Shown piece by piece: positions 1-5,503 of a DNA stretch of 5,843 nucleotides (its first letter is position 1; the number at the start of each line of letters is the position of its first letter). A model generated the notes under the pieces. It made no database searches, was not told the origin of the DNA, and saw nothing but the letters and a program-made list of their open reading frames with translations. The stretch covers positions 1 through 5,843 of the forward strand of contig JAJYGM010000196.1 in NCBI GenBank assembly GCA_021785095.1, in the 5' to 3' direction. The translations under genes and the position numbers were made by a program. The stretch is from Actinomycetes bacterium (GTDB lineage Bacteria; Actinomycetota; Acidimicrobiia; Acidimicrobiales; Bog-793).

Positions 1-105
1 GACAACCGCATCGTGAAGGTCACCTCGCCCCTCGACCACGACGTGACGATGGGCAACCTGTGCGTGAAGGGCCGGTTCGGGTTCGAGTTCGCGCAGGACG
101 GCTGA
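1..105 (+). CDS. C-terminal end of an Fe-S protein related to formate dehydrogenase alpha / NuoG (5' end outside window)
   Basis: Only the last 34 codons are present, read in frame 1 and ending at TGA 103-105. They contain GNLCVKGRFGFEF. This is the hallmark of the fourth cysteine of the N-terminal [4Fe-4S] (Molybdop_Fe4S4) region of formate dehydrogenases and related molybdopterin oxidoreductases. In those enzymes this segment is followed by a DRLTxPLIR-type stretch and a catalytic domain of several hundred residues. Here the frame stops six residues after the FGFEF motif, and nothing resembling the catalytic domain follows in any frame before the convergent gene at 168. It is therefore either a stand-alone electron-transfer subunit (2Fe-2S / 4Fe-4S module) of a split formate dehydrogenase, or a truncated gene. 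The family assignment is fairly secure from the motif. The exact protein cannot be named without the upstream sequence. Confidence 0.65.
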   Translation, partial: DNRIVKVTSPLDHDVTMGNLCVKGRFGFEFAQDG

Positions 106-128
106 CCCGGCGCCACGGCCCGCGCCAC

Positions 129-143
129 CCGCGGCACCCGCGG
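129..143. terminator. weak hairpin between convergent genes (possible terminator)
   Basis: A perfect CCGCGG / CCGCGG stem with a 3-nt CAC loop lies in the 62-nt gap between the two convergent stop codons (105 and 168). There is no T-tract on either side, and short GC stems arise easily by chance at this base composition. The location is right for a bidirectional terminator, but the structural evidence is weak. Confidence 0.2.
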
Positions 144-167
144 CGGCGCGCCGGCACGTCGGTGTGC

Positions 168-1139
168 TCACCCGAGCCGCGCCAGGCCCTCCACGCGGTG
201 CTCGGTCTCGGTCCTCGTCGAGAGCTCGGGCGGTTGGCCGCAGTCGGGAACCGGACGCGTCGCTGCGGGGACGACCGTCGCCTCCCACGTCCCGGCAGCC
301 GCCGGTCCCGACGCGACGAGGCGCAGGCGTCCGCCGCCGAGGTCCTCGACGCTCCGTGCGCAGTCGAACAGCGGCCAACCGACTTCCGCCAGCACCGCAC
401 GTTCGAGCGCCTGCGCGGCCGGCGAGTCGAGCCCGCTGCACCCGCGGTAGCGGGGGAGGAGGTCGTCGAGCGGTCCGGCCCGCCGCACGATCCGGCCAAG
501 CGCGTCCGGGTCGAGGAAGCCCCACGCCGTGCCGGCCGGAAGCACGACGCACGTGGCGGCGAAGCGGTGGCCGCCGGTGTGGCTGGTGCGCGCGAGGCGC
601 ACTCCGGCGCCCTCGAGGCCGGAACCGCGGAGCTGCTCCCAGAGCCTCGTGCCGGCGGACCCGCAGCAGCGGTCTCTGCGTCCGTGGGTGCACACCAGCA
701 CCTCGGACCCTTCGACCGGCTCGCCGGCCCCCGCCAGCAGCCGGTCGGTCGCGCGGCCGAGGGCGTCGCCGATCGCGGGGTCCTCCACCGCCCGGTCCAG
801 GGCCGTGCGATCCCCCGGTCTGACGTCGTCCACATCCACCTGCAGCTCGCGGCCCTCGAAGCGGGTGAACGGACCGGGCGGCCGCTGGTAGAGGGCGACG
901 CGCCGGCACCGATCGGTCTCGGGCACGAGAAGCTGGATCCGGAACCCGCGCCCTGCGACGACCTCGCGCACCGCGTCGAGGGCCGGCACGTCTGCGGCGT
1001 CGCGCGGCCACGGCAGCGGCCACTCCACCACGACGTAGCCGGCATGGCTGCCGGCGGTCCCGACGGGGTCGATCTCCTGTGCCCGTGCCCACTGCGCGCA
1101 GGGGACTCCTTGCACCACGTCGAGCGGCGGCTCGGCCAT
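168..1139 (-). CDS. Sucrase/ferredoxin-like (Apd1-type) [2Fe-2S] protein
   Basis: A 323-aa protein of the Suc_Fer-like family, which has thioredoxin-fold ferredoxin-like domains. The N-terminal half has the family pattern of a Cys (C14), then DPVGTAGSH (residues 24-32), then VVVEWPLPWP (36-45). The second half has VCTHGRRDRCCG (149-160) and RTSHTGGHRFA (184-194), followed by VVLPAGTAWG (198-207). In yeast Apd1 the [2Fe-2S] cluster is held by two Cys and two His in a CX8C...HX3H arrangement. C150, C159, H187 and H191 fit that spacing here, so a bis-histidinyl non-Rieske cluster is predicted. No signal peptide or membrane helix is seen, so it is probably cytosolic. The start is the ATG at 1137-1139. 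No convincing Shine-Dalgarno precedes it, but family conservation begins within the first 15 residues. It lies 40 nt after the mftR stop on the same strand and could be co-transcribed with mftR. Its electron-transfer partner is unknown. Confidence 0.85.
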   Translation of the reverse strand: MAEPPLDVVQGVPCAQWARAQEIDPVGTAGSHAGYVVVEWPLPWPRDAADVPALDAVREVVAGRGFRIQLLVPETDRCRRVALYQRPPGPFTRFEGRELQVDVDDVRPGDRTALDRAVEDPAIGDALGRATDRLLAGAGEPVEGSEVLVCTHGRRDRCCGSAGTRLWEQLRGSGLEGAGVRLARTSHTGGHRFAATCVVLPAGTAWGFLDPDALGRIVRRAGPLDDLLPRYRGCSGLDSPAAQALERAVLAEVGWPLFDCARSVEDLGGGRLRLVASGPAAAGTWEATVVPAATRPVPDCGQPPELSTRTETEHRVEGLARLG

Positions 1140-1169
1140 CCCGAGGGAGGGTAGTCGCCGGCGCGCGCC

Positions 1170-1183
1170 GTAGCGGTTGCTAC
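1170..1183. other. small inverted repeat at the mftR stop codon
   Basis: GTAGC / GCTAC arms of 5 bp with a 4-nt GGTT loop span the mftR TAG stop (minus strand, 1182-1180) and the 40-nt gap to the next minus-strand gene. It is too short to call an attenuator or terminator with confidence. Confidence 0.15.
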
Positions 1184-1818
1184 CGATGCCCGCGGGCGAA
1201 GCGAGCCCCGGTTCCCGCAGGGGAGCTGGTCCAGGGCCGGAGCCAGATGGACAGCGCCGCCTCCAGCATCTCGCGAAGCTCCGACGTGCCGTCCTCCAGC
1301 CACCGCTCGTAGGCGGCGACCGCCGTCGCCAGCGCCGAGCGCGCGAGCACCTGCGGCACGAGTGTCCGGGGCGCGTGACCCGTCCTCTGGGCGACGAAGT
1401 TCGCGACGATGTCGCACCATGCCGCGTACCGCAGCACCGAGTGGGCCTGCAGCGCCGAGACTCCGAGCAGGAGGGACATCCGCTGGCGGAGCCAGGGCAG
1501 CTCGTCGTCCGAGAAGTCGTTGAACGCGAGGATGCACTCGCGCAGCGCCGTCTCCGTCGGGACCTCTGGCGGCACGGCGTCGAAATGGGCCTGGAAGCGC
1601 GCGAGGTGCTCGTCGAAGTCGCCCCACGCGACGTCGTTCTTCGAGGCGTAGTAGCGGAAGAACGTTCGCCGGCTGACACCGGCACCGCGCGCGATGTCCT
1701 TCACCGTCGTGGACTCGAACCCCTTCTCGCAGAAGAGCGCCAGCGCGATGTGCTCGAGCTCCGCCCGCGACGTGACCGGTGGGCGGCCCGTCGTCCGAGC
1801 TGGTCCCCCAACGCTCAC
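1180..1818 (-). CDS. mftR: Mycofactocin system TetR-family transcriptional regulator MftR
   Basis: A 212-aa TetR/AcrR-family repressor. The N-terminal DNA-binding domain runs roughly from residue 17 to 70: LEHIALALFCEKGFESTTV, then the helix-turn-helix DIARGAGVSRRTFFRYY (41-57), then ASKNDVAWGDFDEHL. The segments RRTFFRYYASKN..WGDF, ILAFN and QAHSVLRYAAW closely follow the MftR pattern I know from mycobacteria (Rv0691c type), as does the divergent position next to mftA. Characterised MftR represses the mft operon and is relieved by long-chain acyl-CoA. That ligand is family knowledge and is not readable here. All plausible starts are GTG: 1818, 1824 and 1866. I chose 1818 because it gives a short N-terminal arm before GRPPVTSRAELE. 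The 1866 start would run through the operator/promoter region. No clear Shine-Dalgarno precedes 1818 or 1824. The ligand-binding domain (about residues 85-195) looks intact. Confidence 0.9.
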   Translation of the reverse strand: MSVGGPARTTGRPPVTSRAELEHIALALFCEKGFESTTVKDIARGAGVSRRTFFRYYASKNDVAWGDFDEHLARFQAHFDAVPPEVPTETALRECILAFNDFSDDELPWLRQRMSLLLGVSALQAHSVLRYAAWCDIVANFVAQRTGHAPRTLVPQVLARSALATAVAAYERWLEDGTSELREMLEAALSIWLRPWTSSPAGTGARFARGHR

Positions 1819-1842
1819 GAGCACGAGCGTACAAAAGCCGGG

Positions 1843-1873
1843 CCGATATTTGTCACCAGGTGCCACTATTCGG
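1843..1873. promoter_or_regulatory. 31-bp imperfect dyad, candidate MftR operator
   Basis: The sequence is symmetric about A1858. Inner arms are CACC (1854-1857) and GGTG (1859-1862), extended by TG (1851-1852) and CA (1864-1865). Outer arms are CCGA (1843-1846) and TCGG (1870-1873). In all, 10 of 15 base pairs match across the axis with a contiguous 4-bp core and 4-bp outer blocks. Size, position between divergent mftR and mftA, and overlap with the mftA -35 element are what a TetR-family operator should show. Binding by MftR is inferred from position and from the known autoregulatory layout of TetR regulators. Confidence 0.6.
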
Positions 1874-1879
1874 TATGGT
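1850..1879 (+). promoter_or_regulatory. candidate sigma70-type promoter of the mft operon
   Basis: TTGTCA (1850-1855) matches the -35 consensus at 5 of 6 positions. It is followed by an 18-nt spacer and TATGGT (1874-1879), which matches TATAAT at 4 of 6. Transcription would start near 1886, leaving a leader of about 30 nt before the mftA ATG. The -35 lies inside the 31-bp dyad and the -10 begins at its right edge, so repressor binding would block polymerase. This is a consensus match by eye only. Confidence 0.45.
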
Positions 1880-1906
1880 CACGCCGTCAGGGCCGGTCCG
1901 ACGATT

Positions 1907-1911
1907 GGGGG
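1907..1911 (+). promoter_or_regulatory. weak ribosome binding site of mftA
   Basis: GGGGG sits 5 nt upstream of the ATG at 1917. It is a modest Shine-Dalgarno match, but the only purine run at suitable spacing. It supports the ATG at 1917 over the in-frame ATG at 1875, which would lie inside the predicted -10 region. Confidence 0.4.
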
Positions 1912-1916
1912 CACAG

Positions 1917-2063
1917 ATGGCGGACTCCTCAGCACGGTACGGAGCAGCCGTGTCGGCGGCGCCCGAGGCCGACCCGACCGACGAAGGCCACGAAGACGAC
2001 CCGATCGTCGACGACGTCCTCGTCGAGGACGTCTCGATCGACGGCATGTGCGGCGTCTATTGA
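1917..2063 (+). CDS. mftA: Mycofactocin precursor peptide MftA
   Basis: A 48-residue ribosomal precursor whose last residues, LVEDVSIDGMCGVY, are the near-invariant MftA C-terminus. The terminal Val47-Tyr48 pair is the part that becomes the cofactor. MftC decarboxylates the Tyr and joins it to the Val, MftE releases the product, and MftD oxidises it. The leader (about residues 1-35) is acidic, rich in Asp and Glu from residue 17 onward, and longer than the roughly 30-residue precursors I recall from mycobacteria. The VDDVLVEDVS stretch just before the core is the expected recognition segment for the RRE domain of MftB. The stop TGA (2061-2063) overlaps the proposed TTG start of the next gene, which implies translational coupling. 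It is the first gene after the predicted promoter. Confidence 0.95.
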   Translation: MADSSARYGAAVSAAPEADPTDEGHEDDPIVDDVLVEDVSIDGMCGVY

Positions 2064-3631
2064 GCCAGACCCGCCACGCCGGGTCACGGCCGGTGCTGGA
2101 GGACGCGTGGGCGCTCAGCCCGAGCGTCGCGTTGCGGGCGGAGCCCTTCGGGGCGATGGCGTACGACTTCTCGACCCGCCGGCTCTCCTTCTTGAAGCAC
2201 CCGAGGTTCGTCGACCTCCTCCGCCGTCTCGGGGACCACGCCTCCGCCCTCGACGCCTGCAGGGAGGCGGGGATCGACGACGGGGAGCTCGAGGCGCTCG
2301 GGGCGGGGTTGCGGCGGCTCGCGGAGACCGGGATGCTCGTGCGTCGGCCCGCCGAGGCACGCGGCCCTGCTCCGGTCGTGCGGCGGCCTGCCGAGGCGCG
2401 CGGCCCTGCTCGCGTGGCCGGGGCTCGGCCGGTCCGAGAGGCTGCGCGCGCCGCCCCCGGCCGGTCGCTGGCCGACAGGTTCGAGCTCGGCCTCGAGGCT
2501 CCGATCTGTCTCACCTGGGAGCTGACCTACGCGTGCAACCTGTCGTGCGTCCACTGCCTCTCCAGTTCCGGTCGGCGAGATCCCCGCGAGCTGTCGACCC
2601 GGGAGTGCGAGGCGCTGATCGACGAGCTCGTGGCGCTCGGGGTCTTCTACGTGAACGTGGGCGGCGGCGAGCCGACGATCCGGCGGGATTTCTGGCACCT
2701 GCTCGACTACGCGACTGCCAACCGCGTCGGCGTGAAGTTCTCGACCAACGGCACGCGGGTCGACGCCTCGGCGGCGAAGCGGCTGTCGGCCAACGACTAC
2801 GTCGACGTCCAGCTCTCGCTCGACGGCGCGACGGCCGAGGTCAACGACGCGGTGCGGGGGGCGGGCTCCTACGCGACGGTGAGGCGGGCGATGGTGCACC
2901 TCGCCGAGGCGGGAGTCCGGGGGTTCAAGCTGTCGGTGGTCGTCACCCGGGACAACGTCGACCAGCTCGACCAGCTCGAGGCGCTCGCGGACGAGCACGG
3001 CGCCCAGCTGCGCGTGACGCGGCTCCGCCCCTCGGGGCGGGGCGCGGACGTCTGGGCGCGCCTGCATCCGACCTCCGAGCAGCAGCGCGTCGTGTACGAG
3101 TGGTTGCAGGCCCGGGGGGACCGGGTCCTCACCGGCGACTCGTTCTTCCATCTCGGCGCCTTCGGGGACCCGCTGCCGGGGTTGAACCTCTGCGGCGCGG
3201 GGCGCGTCGTGTGCCTGATCGACCCGGTCGGGGACGTCTACGCGTGCCCGTTCACCATCCACGACGACTTCCGCGCCGGGAGCGTCCGGTCTCCCGGCGG
3301 CTTCACCGAGGTCTGGCGGTCTTCGGCCCTGTTCGCCGGCCTGCGCTCGCCGTCCGACGGAGGCGCCTGCAACGCCTGCTCGTCCTTCGGCGCCTGCCGG
3401 GGGGGCTGCATGGCGTCGAAGTACTTCACGGGCCTCCGCCTCGACGGCCCGGACCCCGAGTGCGTGAAGGGCCACGGACAGGCGTCGCTGGCGCGGGTCG
3501 GCCCCACCGGCGTCCCGCGCCCGACGGTCGACCACTCGAGCGCGCGGCCGGTGCCGATCACCCTGTCCACCCTGTCGAGGACGCCGGCTCGCCGGGCCCC
3601 CGTCGCGCAGCGGTCCCGGTCGGGCGCCTGA
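2060..3631 (+). CDS. mftBC: MftB-MftC fusion: RRE chaperone domain plus radical SAM/SPASM mycofactocin maturase
   Basis: A single open frame of 523 codons covers two normally separate proteins. Residues about 14-93 match MftB, the PqqD-like peptide chaperone: ALSPSVALRAEPFGAMAYDF, then RRLSFLKHPRF, then RLAETGMLV. Residues about 137-523 match MftC: FELGLEAPICLTWELTYACN, with the radical SAM CX3CX2C at C159, C163 and C166, a GGGEP motif (201-205), and SPASM-type auxiliary cluster cysteines C378, C385, C396, C437, C440, C446, C450 and C468. MftC oxidatively decarboxylates the C-terminal Tyr of MftA and forms the Val-Tyr C-C bond, and MftB delivers MftA. Residues 94-136 are an Ala/Arg/Pro/Gly-rich linker with a 13-residue tandem repeat. 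There is no stop or frame change between the halves. The chosen start is the TTG at 2060, overlapping the mftA stop (TTGA). An in-frame GTG at 2093 is the alternative and would still include the whole MftB motif region. An internal ATG at 2333 could also yield free MftC. Confidence 0.9.
   Translation: MSQTRHAGSRPVLEDAWALSPSVALRAEPFGAMAYDFSTRRLSFLKHPRFVDLLRRLGDHASALDACREAGIDDGELEALGAGLRRLAETGMLVRRPAEARGPAPVVRRPAEARGPARVAGARPVREAARAAPGRSLADRFELGLEAPICLTWELTYACNLSCVHCLSSSGRRDPRELSTRECEALIDELVALGVFYVNVGGGEPTIRRDFWHLLDYATANRVGVKFSTNGTRVDASAAKRLSANDYVDVQLSLDGATAEVNDAVRGAGSYATVRRAMVHLAEAGVRGFKLSVVVTRDNVDQLDQLEALADEHGAQLRVTRLRPSGRGADVWARLHPTSEQQRVVYEWLQARGDRVLTGDSFFHLGAFGDPLPGLNLCGAGRVVCLIDPVGDVYACPFTIHDDFRAGSVRSPGGFTEVWRSSALFAGLRSPSDGGACNACSSFGACRGGCMASKYFTGLRLDGPDPECVKGHGQASLARVGPTGVPRPTVDHSSARPVPITLSTLSRTPARRAPVAQRSRSGA
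2093..2335 (+). other. mftB: MftB (RRE, PqqD-like) domain within the fusion
   Basis: This part of the fused frame corresponds to the complete MftB protein, which is usually about 90-100 aa. It carries LSPSVALRAEPFGA (fusion residues 19-32), FSTRRLSFLK (37-46), the DACREAGIDD region (65-74) and the closing LAETGMLV (87-94). In other mft clusters the mftB stop codon follows shortly after the MLV-type segment. Here reading continues into the linker. The fold is a winged-helix-like RiPP recognition element that binds the MftA leader and docks on MftC. Confidence 0.8.
2333..2335 (+). promoter_or_regulatory. possible internal start codon for stand-alone MftC
   Basis: The in-frame ATG (fusion residue 92) is preceded by GGAG at 2323-2326 with a 6-nt spacer, a better Shine-Dalgarno arrangement than that before the TTG at 2060. 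Initiation here would give a 432-aa MftC carrying only the linker. Whether it is used cannot be read from sequence. Confidence 0.3.
2339..2416 (+). repeat. two tandem 39-bp repeats in the MftB-MftC linker
   Basis: Copy 1 (2339-2377) and copy 2 (2378-2416) differ at 6 of 39 positions by eye. They encode VRRPAEARGPAPV and VRRPAEARGPARV. Most differences are at third codon positions. A weaker, degenerate continuation (ARPVREAARAA) follows. The repeat lies exactly between the conserved MftB and MftC parts, consistent with slippage or duplication having created or lengthened the linker. Confidence 0.85.
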
Positions 3632-3636
3632 GGGGG
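3630..3636 (+). promoter_or_regulatory. ribosome binding site of mftD
   Basis: GAGGGGG overlaps the mftBC stop codon (3629-3631) and ends 3 nt before the ATG at 3640. Its GAGG core is 6 nt away. This is the clearest Shine-Dalgarno in the operon, and it fixes the mftD start. Confidence 0.65.
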
Positions 3637-3639
3637 CGC

Positions 3640-4812
3640 ATGGTGGCCGATCGCTGGTTCGAGAGCGTGGCCGTCGCGCAGCGGCGAGCGAGGCGGCGCC
3701 TGCCGAGGTCCGTCTACCGAGCGCTCGTGGCCGGGTCCGAGCGCGGCGCGACCATGGACGACAACGTCGCCGCCTTCGCCGAGCTCGGCCTTGCGCCGAC
3801 GGTCGCCGGGCAGCCGCCGAGCCGGGAGCTTGCGACCACCCTCATGGGCCAGCCGATCTCGTTCCCCGTCGTGGTCTCCCCGACGGGGGTCCAGGCGGTG
3901 CACCCCGACGGCGAGGTCGCAATCGCCCGGGCGGCGGCCAGCAGGGGCGTCGCTGCCGGGCTCAGCTCCTTCGCGTCCAGGCCGGTCGAAGAGGTGGTGG
4001 CCGCGAACCCGAAGACCTTCTTCCAGCTGTACTGGTCGGGTAGCCGCGACGACATCGCCAGGAGGATCGAGCGGGCTCGTGCCGCGGGGTGCGTGGGCAT
4101 GATCGCCACCCTCGACTGGTCGTTCGCGACCGCCAGGGACTGGGGGAGCCCGTACATCCCCGAGCGGCTGGACGTCCGCGCCGCCTTGCGGCTCGCGCCG
4201 GAGGCGATCGCCCGACCGGCGTGGCTCTGGTCGTACCTGCGCACCGGGACGCTGCCCGAGCTCACGGTTCCGAACATGGCGGGTCCAGGGCAGCCCGCGC
4301 CCAGCTTCTTCGGCGCCTACGGGGAGTGGATGCAGACGCCGCCGCCGACGTGGGACGACGTGGCGTGGATGGTCGCGACCTGGCGGGGGCCGTTCATGCT
4401 GAAGGGCGTGATCCGCGTCGACGACGCCAAGCGGGCCGTGGACGCGGGGGTGAGCGCGATCTCGGTGTCGAACCACGGCGGCAACAACCTCGACGGGACG
4501 CCCGCGACCGTCCGCGCCCTTCCCGCCGTGGCCCGCGCGGTGGGCGACCGGGTGGAGGTGGTGCTCGACGGCGGGGTGCGGCGCGGCTCGGACGTGGTGA
4601 AGGCGATGGCGCTGGGCGCCCGTGCGGTCATGGTCGGCCGCGCGCCGCTCTGGGGCCTGGCGGCCAACGGGCGAGCCGGCGTGGAGAACGTGCTCGACGT
4701 CCTTCGCGCGGGGATCGACTCGACGCTGCGAGGCATCGGGAGGTCGTCGGTGCACGAGCTGAGCGAGGACGACGTCGTCGTGCCCGCCGGGTTTTTCCGG
4801 CAGCTCGGCTGA
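3640..4812 (+). CDS. mftD: MftD, FMN-dependent L-lactate-dehydrogenase-like oxidoreductase of pre-mycofactocin synthesis
   Basis: A 390-aa protein of the FMN-dependent alpha-hydroxy-acid dehydrogenase (TIM-barrel) family. MftD oxidatively deaminates AHDP, the Val-Tyr product freed by MftE, to the alpha-keto-amide of pre-mycofactocin. Visible FMN/active-site elements are SPTG (80-83), QLYWSG (129-134), TLDW (157-160), the FMN-contacting lysine K255 in FMLKGV, SNHGGNN (277-283) with the presumed catalytic base H279, DGGVRRG (310-316) and VGR (332-334). In lactate and glycolate oxidases the motif is HGGR, where the Arg binds the substrate carboxylate. Here, as I recall for MftD, that position is Asn282, which suits an amine/lactam substrate without a carboxylate. 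Length is normal for the family and no signal peptide is seen. The gene begins 8 nt after mftBC and ends 1 nt before mftE. Confidence 0.93.
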   Translation: MVADRWFESVAVAQRRARRRLPRSVYRALVAGSERGATMDDNVAAFAELGLAPTVAGQPPSRELATTLMGQPISFPVVVSPTGVQAVHPDGEVAIARAAASRGVAAGLSSFASRPVEEVVAANPKTFFQLYWSGSRDDIARRIERARAAGCVGMIATLDWSFATARDWGSPYIPERLDVRAALRLAPEAIARPAWLWSYLRTGTLPELTVPNMAGPGQPAPSFFGAYGEWMQTPPPTWDDVAWMVATWRGPFMLKGVIRVDDAKRAVDAGVSAISVSNHGGNNLDGTPATVRALPAVARAVGDRVEVVLDGGVRRGSDVVKAMALGARAVMVGRAPLWGLAANGRAGVENVLDVLRAGIDSTLRGIGRSSVHELSEDDVVVPAGFFRQLG

Positions 4813-4813
4813 G

Positions 4814-5503
4814 ATGCAGCTCGCCCTGCTCACGTCGCCGGAGGCGGGCGATCGGTGCGGTGCCGGAGCCGTGCTCGCCGTGCCCGTCGGATCGACGGAG
4901 CAGCACGGCCCGCACCTGCCGCTCGGGACGGACACCGACATCGCCGTCGAGCTGTGCGCGCGCCTCGCCGCCGCACACCCGAGCGTCGTGGTGGGCCCCG
5001 CCCTCGCGTACGGCGCGAGCGGCGAGCACGAGGACTTCGCAGGAACCGTCTCCATCGGCCACGACGCGCTCGAGTCGCTCGTCGTCGAGCTCTGCCGGTC
5101 GGCCACGCGCACCTTCCCGGGCGTCGTGGTCGTCTCCGCGCACGGCGGCAACGGCCTCGCGCTCGCTCGGGCGGCTCGGCGGCTGCGGCGCGAGGGTCGG
5201 CGCGTGCTCGTGTGGTCGGCCACCTGGGACGGCGACGCGCATGCAGGCCGCACCGAGACGTCCCTCGAGCTCGCGATCGACCCGGACCGTGTGCGGCTCG
5301 ATCGGGCCCAGGCGGGCGACCGCCGCCCGATCGACCTGCTCATGCCCGCGATCCAGTCCGCCGGGCTGCGTGCCGTGAGCGGCAACGGCGTGCTCGGCGA
5401 CCCGGCCGGCGCAACCGCCCGAGAGGGGGCCGCGCTGCTCGACGCGATGGCGGCCGACCTCGTGGACCGGTGCTCGGGCTGGCTCGCAGGGTCGCGCCGG
5501 TGA
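4814..5503 (+). CDS. mftE: MftE, creatininase-family mycofactocin peptidase
   Basis: A 229-aa metal-dependent amidohydrolase of the creatininase family. MftE cleaves the MftC-modified precursor and releases the cross-linked Val-Tyr moiety AHDP. Family motifs are all present: VPVGSTEQHGPHLPLGTDTD (23-42), with probable metal ligands E29, H31 and D40; YGASGEHEDFAGTVSIG (66-82); the HGGN box with H110; and DAHAGRTETS (141-150) with E148. Its length of about 230 aa is normal. The ATG at 4814 is one base after the mftD stop with no good Shine-Dalgarno, so translation is probably coupled to mftD. Its stop overlaps the GTG start of the SDR by 4 nt. Confident call, based on motifs and on position in an mft operon. 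Confidence 0.93.
   Translation: MQLALLTSPEAGDRCGAGAVLAVPVGSTEQHGPHLPLGTDTDIAVELCARLAAAHPSVVVGPALAYGASGEHEDFAGTVSIGHDALESLVVELCRSATRTFPGVVVVSAHGGNGLALARAARRLRREGRRVLVWSATWDGDAHAGRTETSLELAIDPDRVRLDRAQAGDRRPIDLLMPAIQSAGLRAVSGNGVLGDPAGATAREGAALLDAMAADLVDRCSGWLAGSRR

Noticed and set aside
103..105. TGA as a selenocysteine codon in a formate dehydrogenase
   Set aside because: Sec in formate dehydrogenases lies roughly 100 residues further on, in the catalytic domain, not just after the fourth cluster cysteine. Reading on past the TGA gives no family sequence.
20..1834. 604-codon minus-strand open frame overlapping mftR and the ferredoxin-like gene
   Set aside because: It has Arg/Ser/Ala-rich composition and no motifs. 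The competing minus-strand frames encode recognisable TetR and Suc_Fer-like proteins.
1829..1856. Minus-strand promoter for mftR (GTGACA-16-TTGTAC)
   Set aside because: The -10 match is poor. A divergent mftR promoter must exist near here, but I cannot place it.
2330..2420. MftB-MftC fusion as a sequencing error
   Set aside because: Both conserved halves are in the same frame and no indel is needed. Only a stop codon lost to base error would explain it, and the repeat-containing linker makes a real junction more likely. Not fully excluded.
1177..3639. Upstream extension of the mftD frame giving a 1211-codon open frame
   Set aside because: Conserved MftD sequence begins at 3640, where there is a good Shine-Dalgarno. 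The upstream part is low-complexity and overlaps mftR (antisense) and mftBC in other frames.
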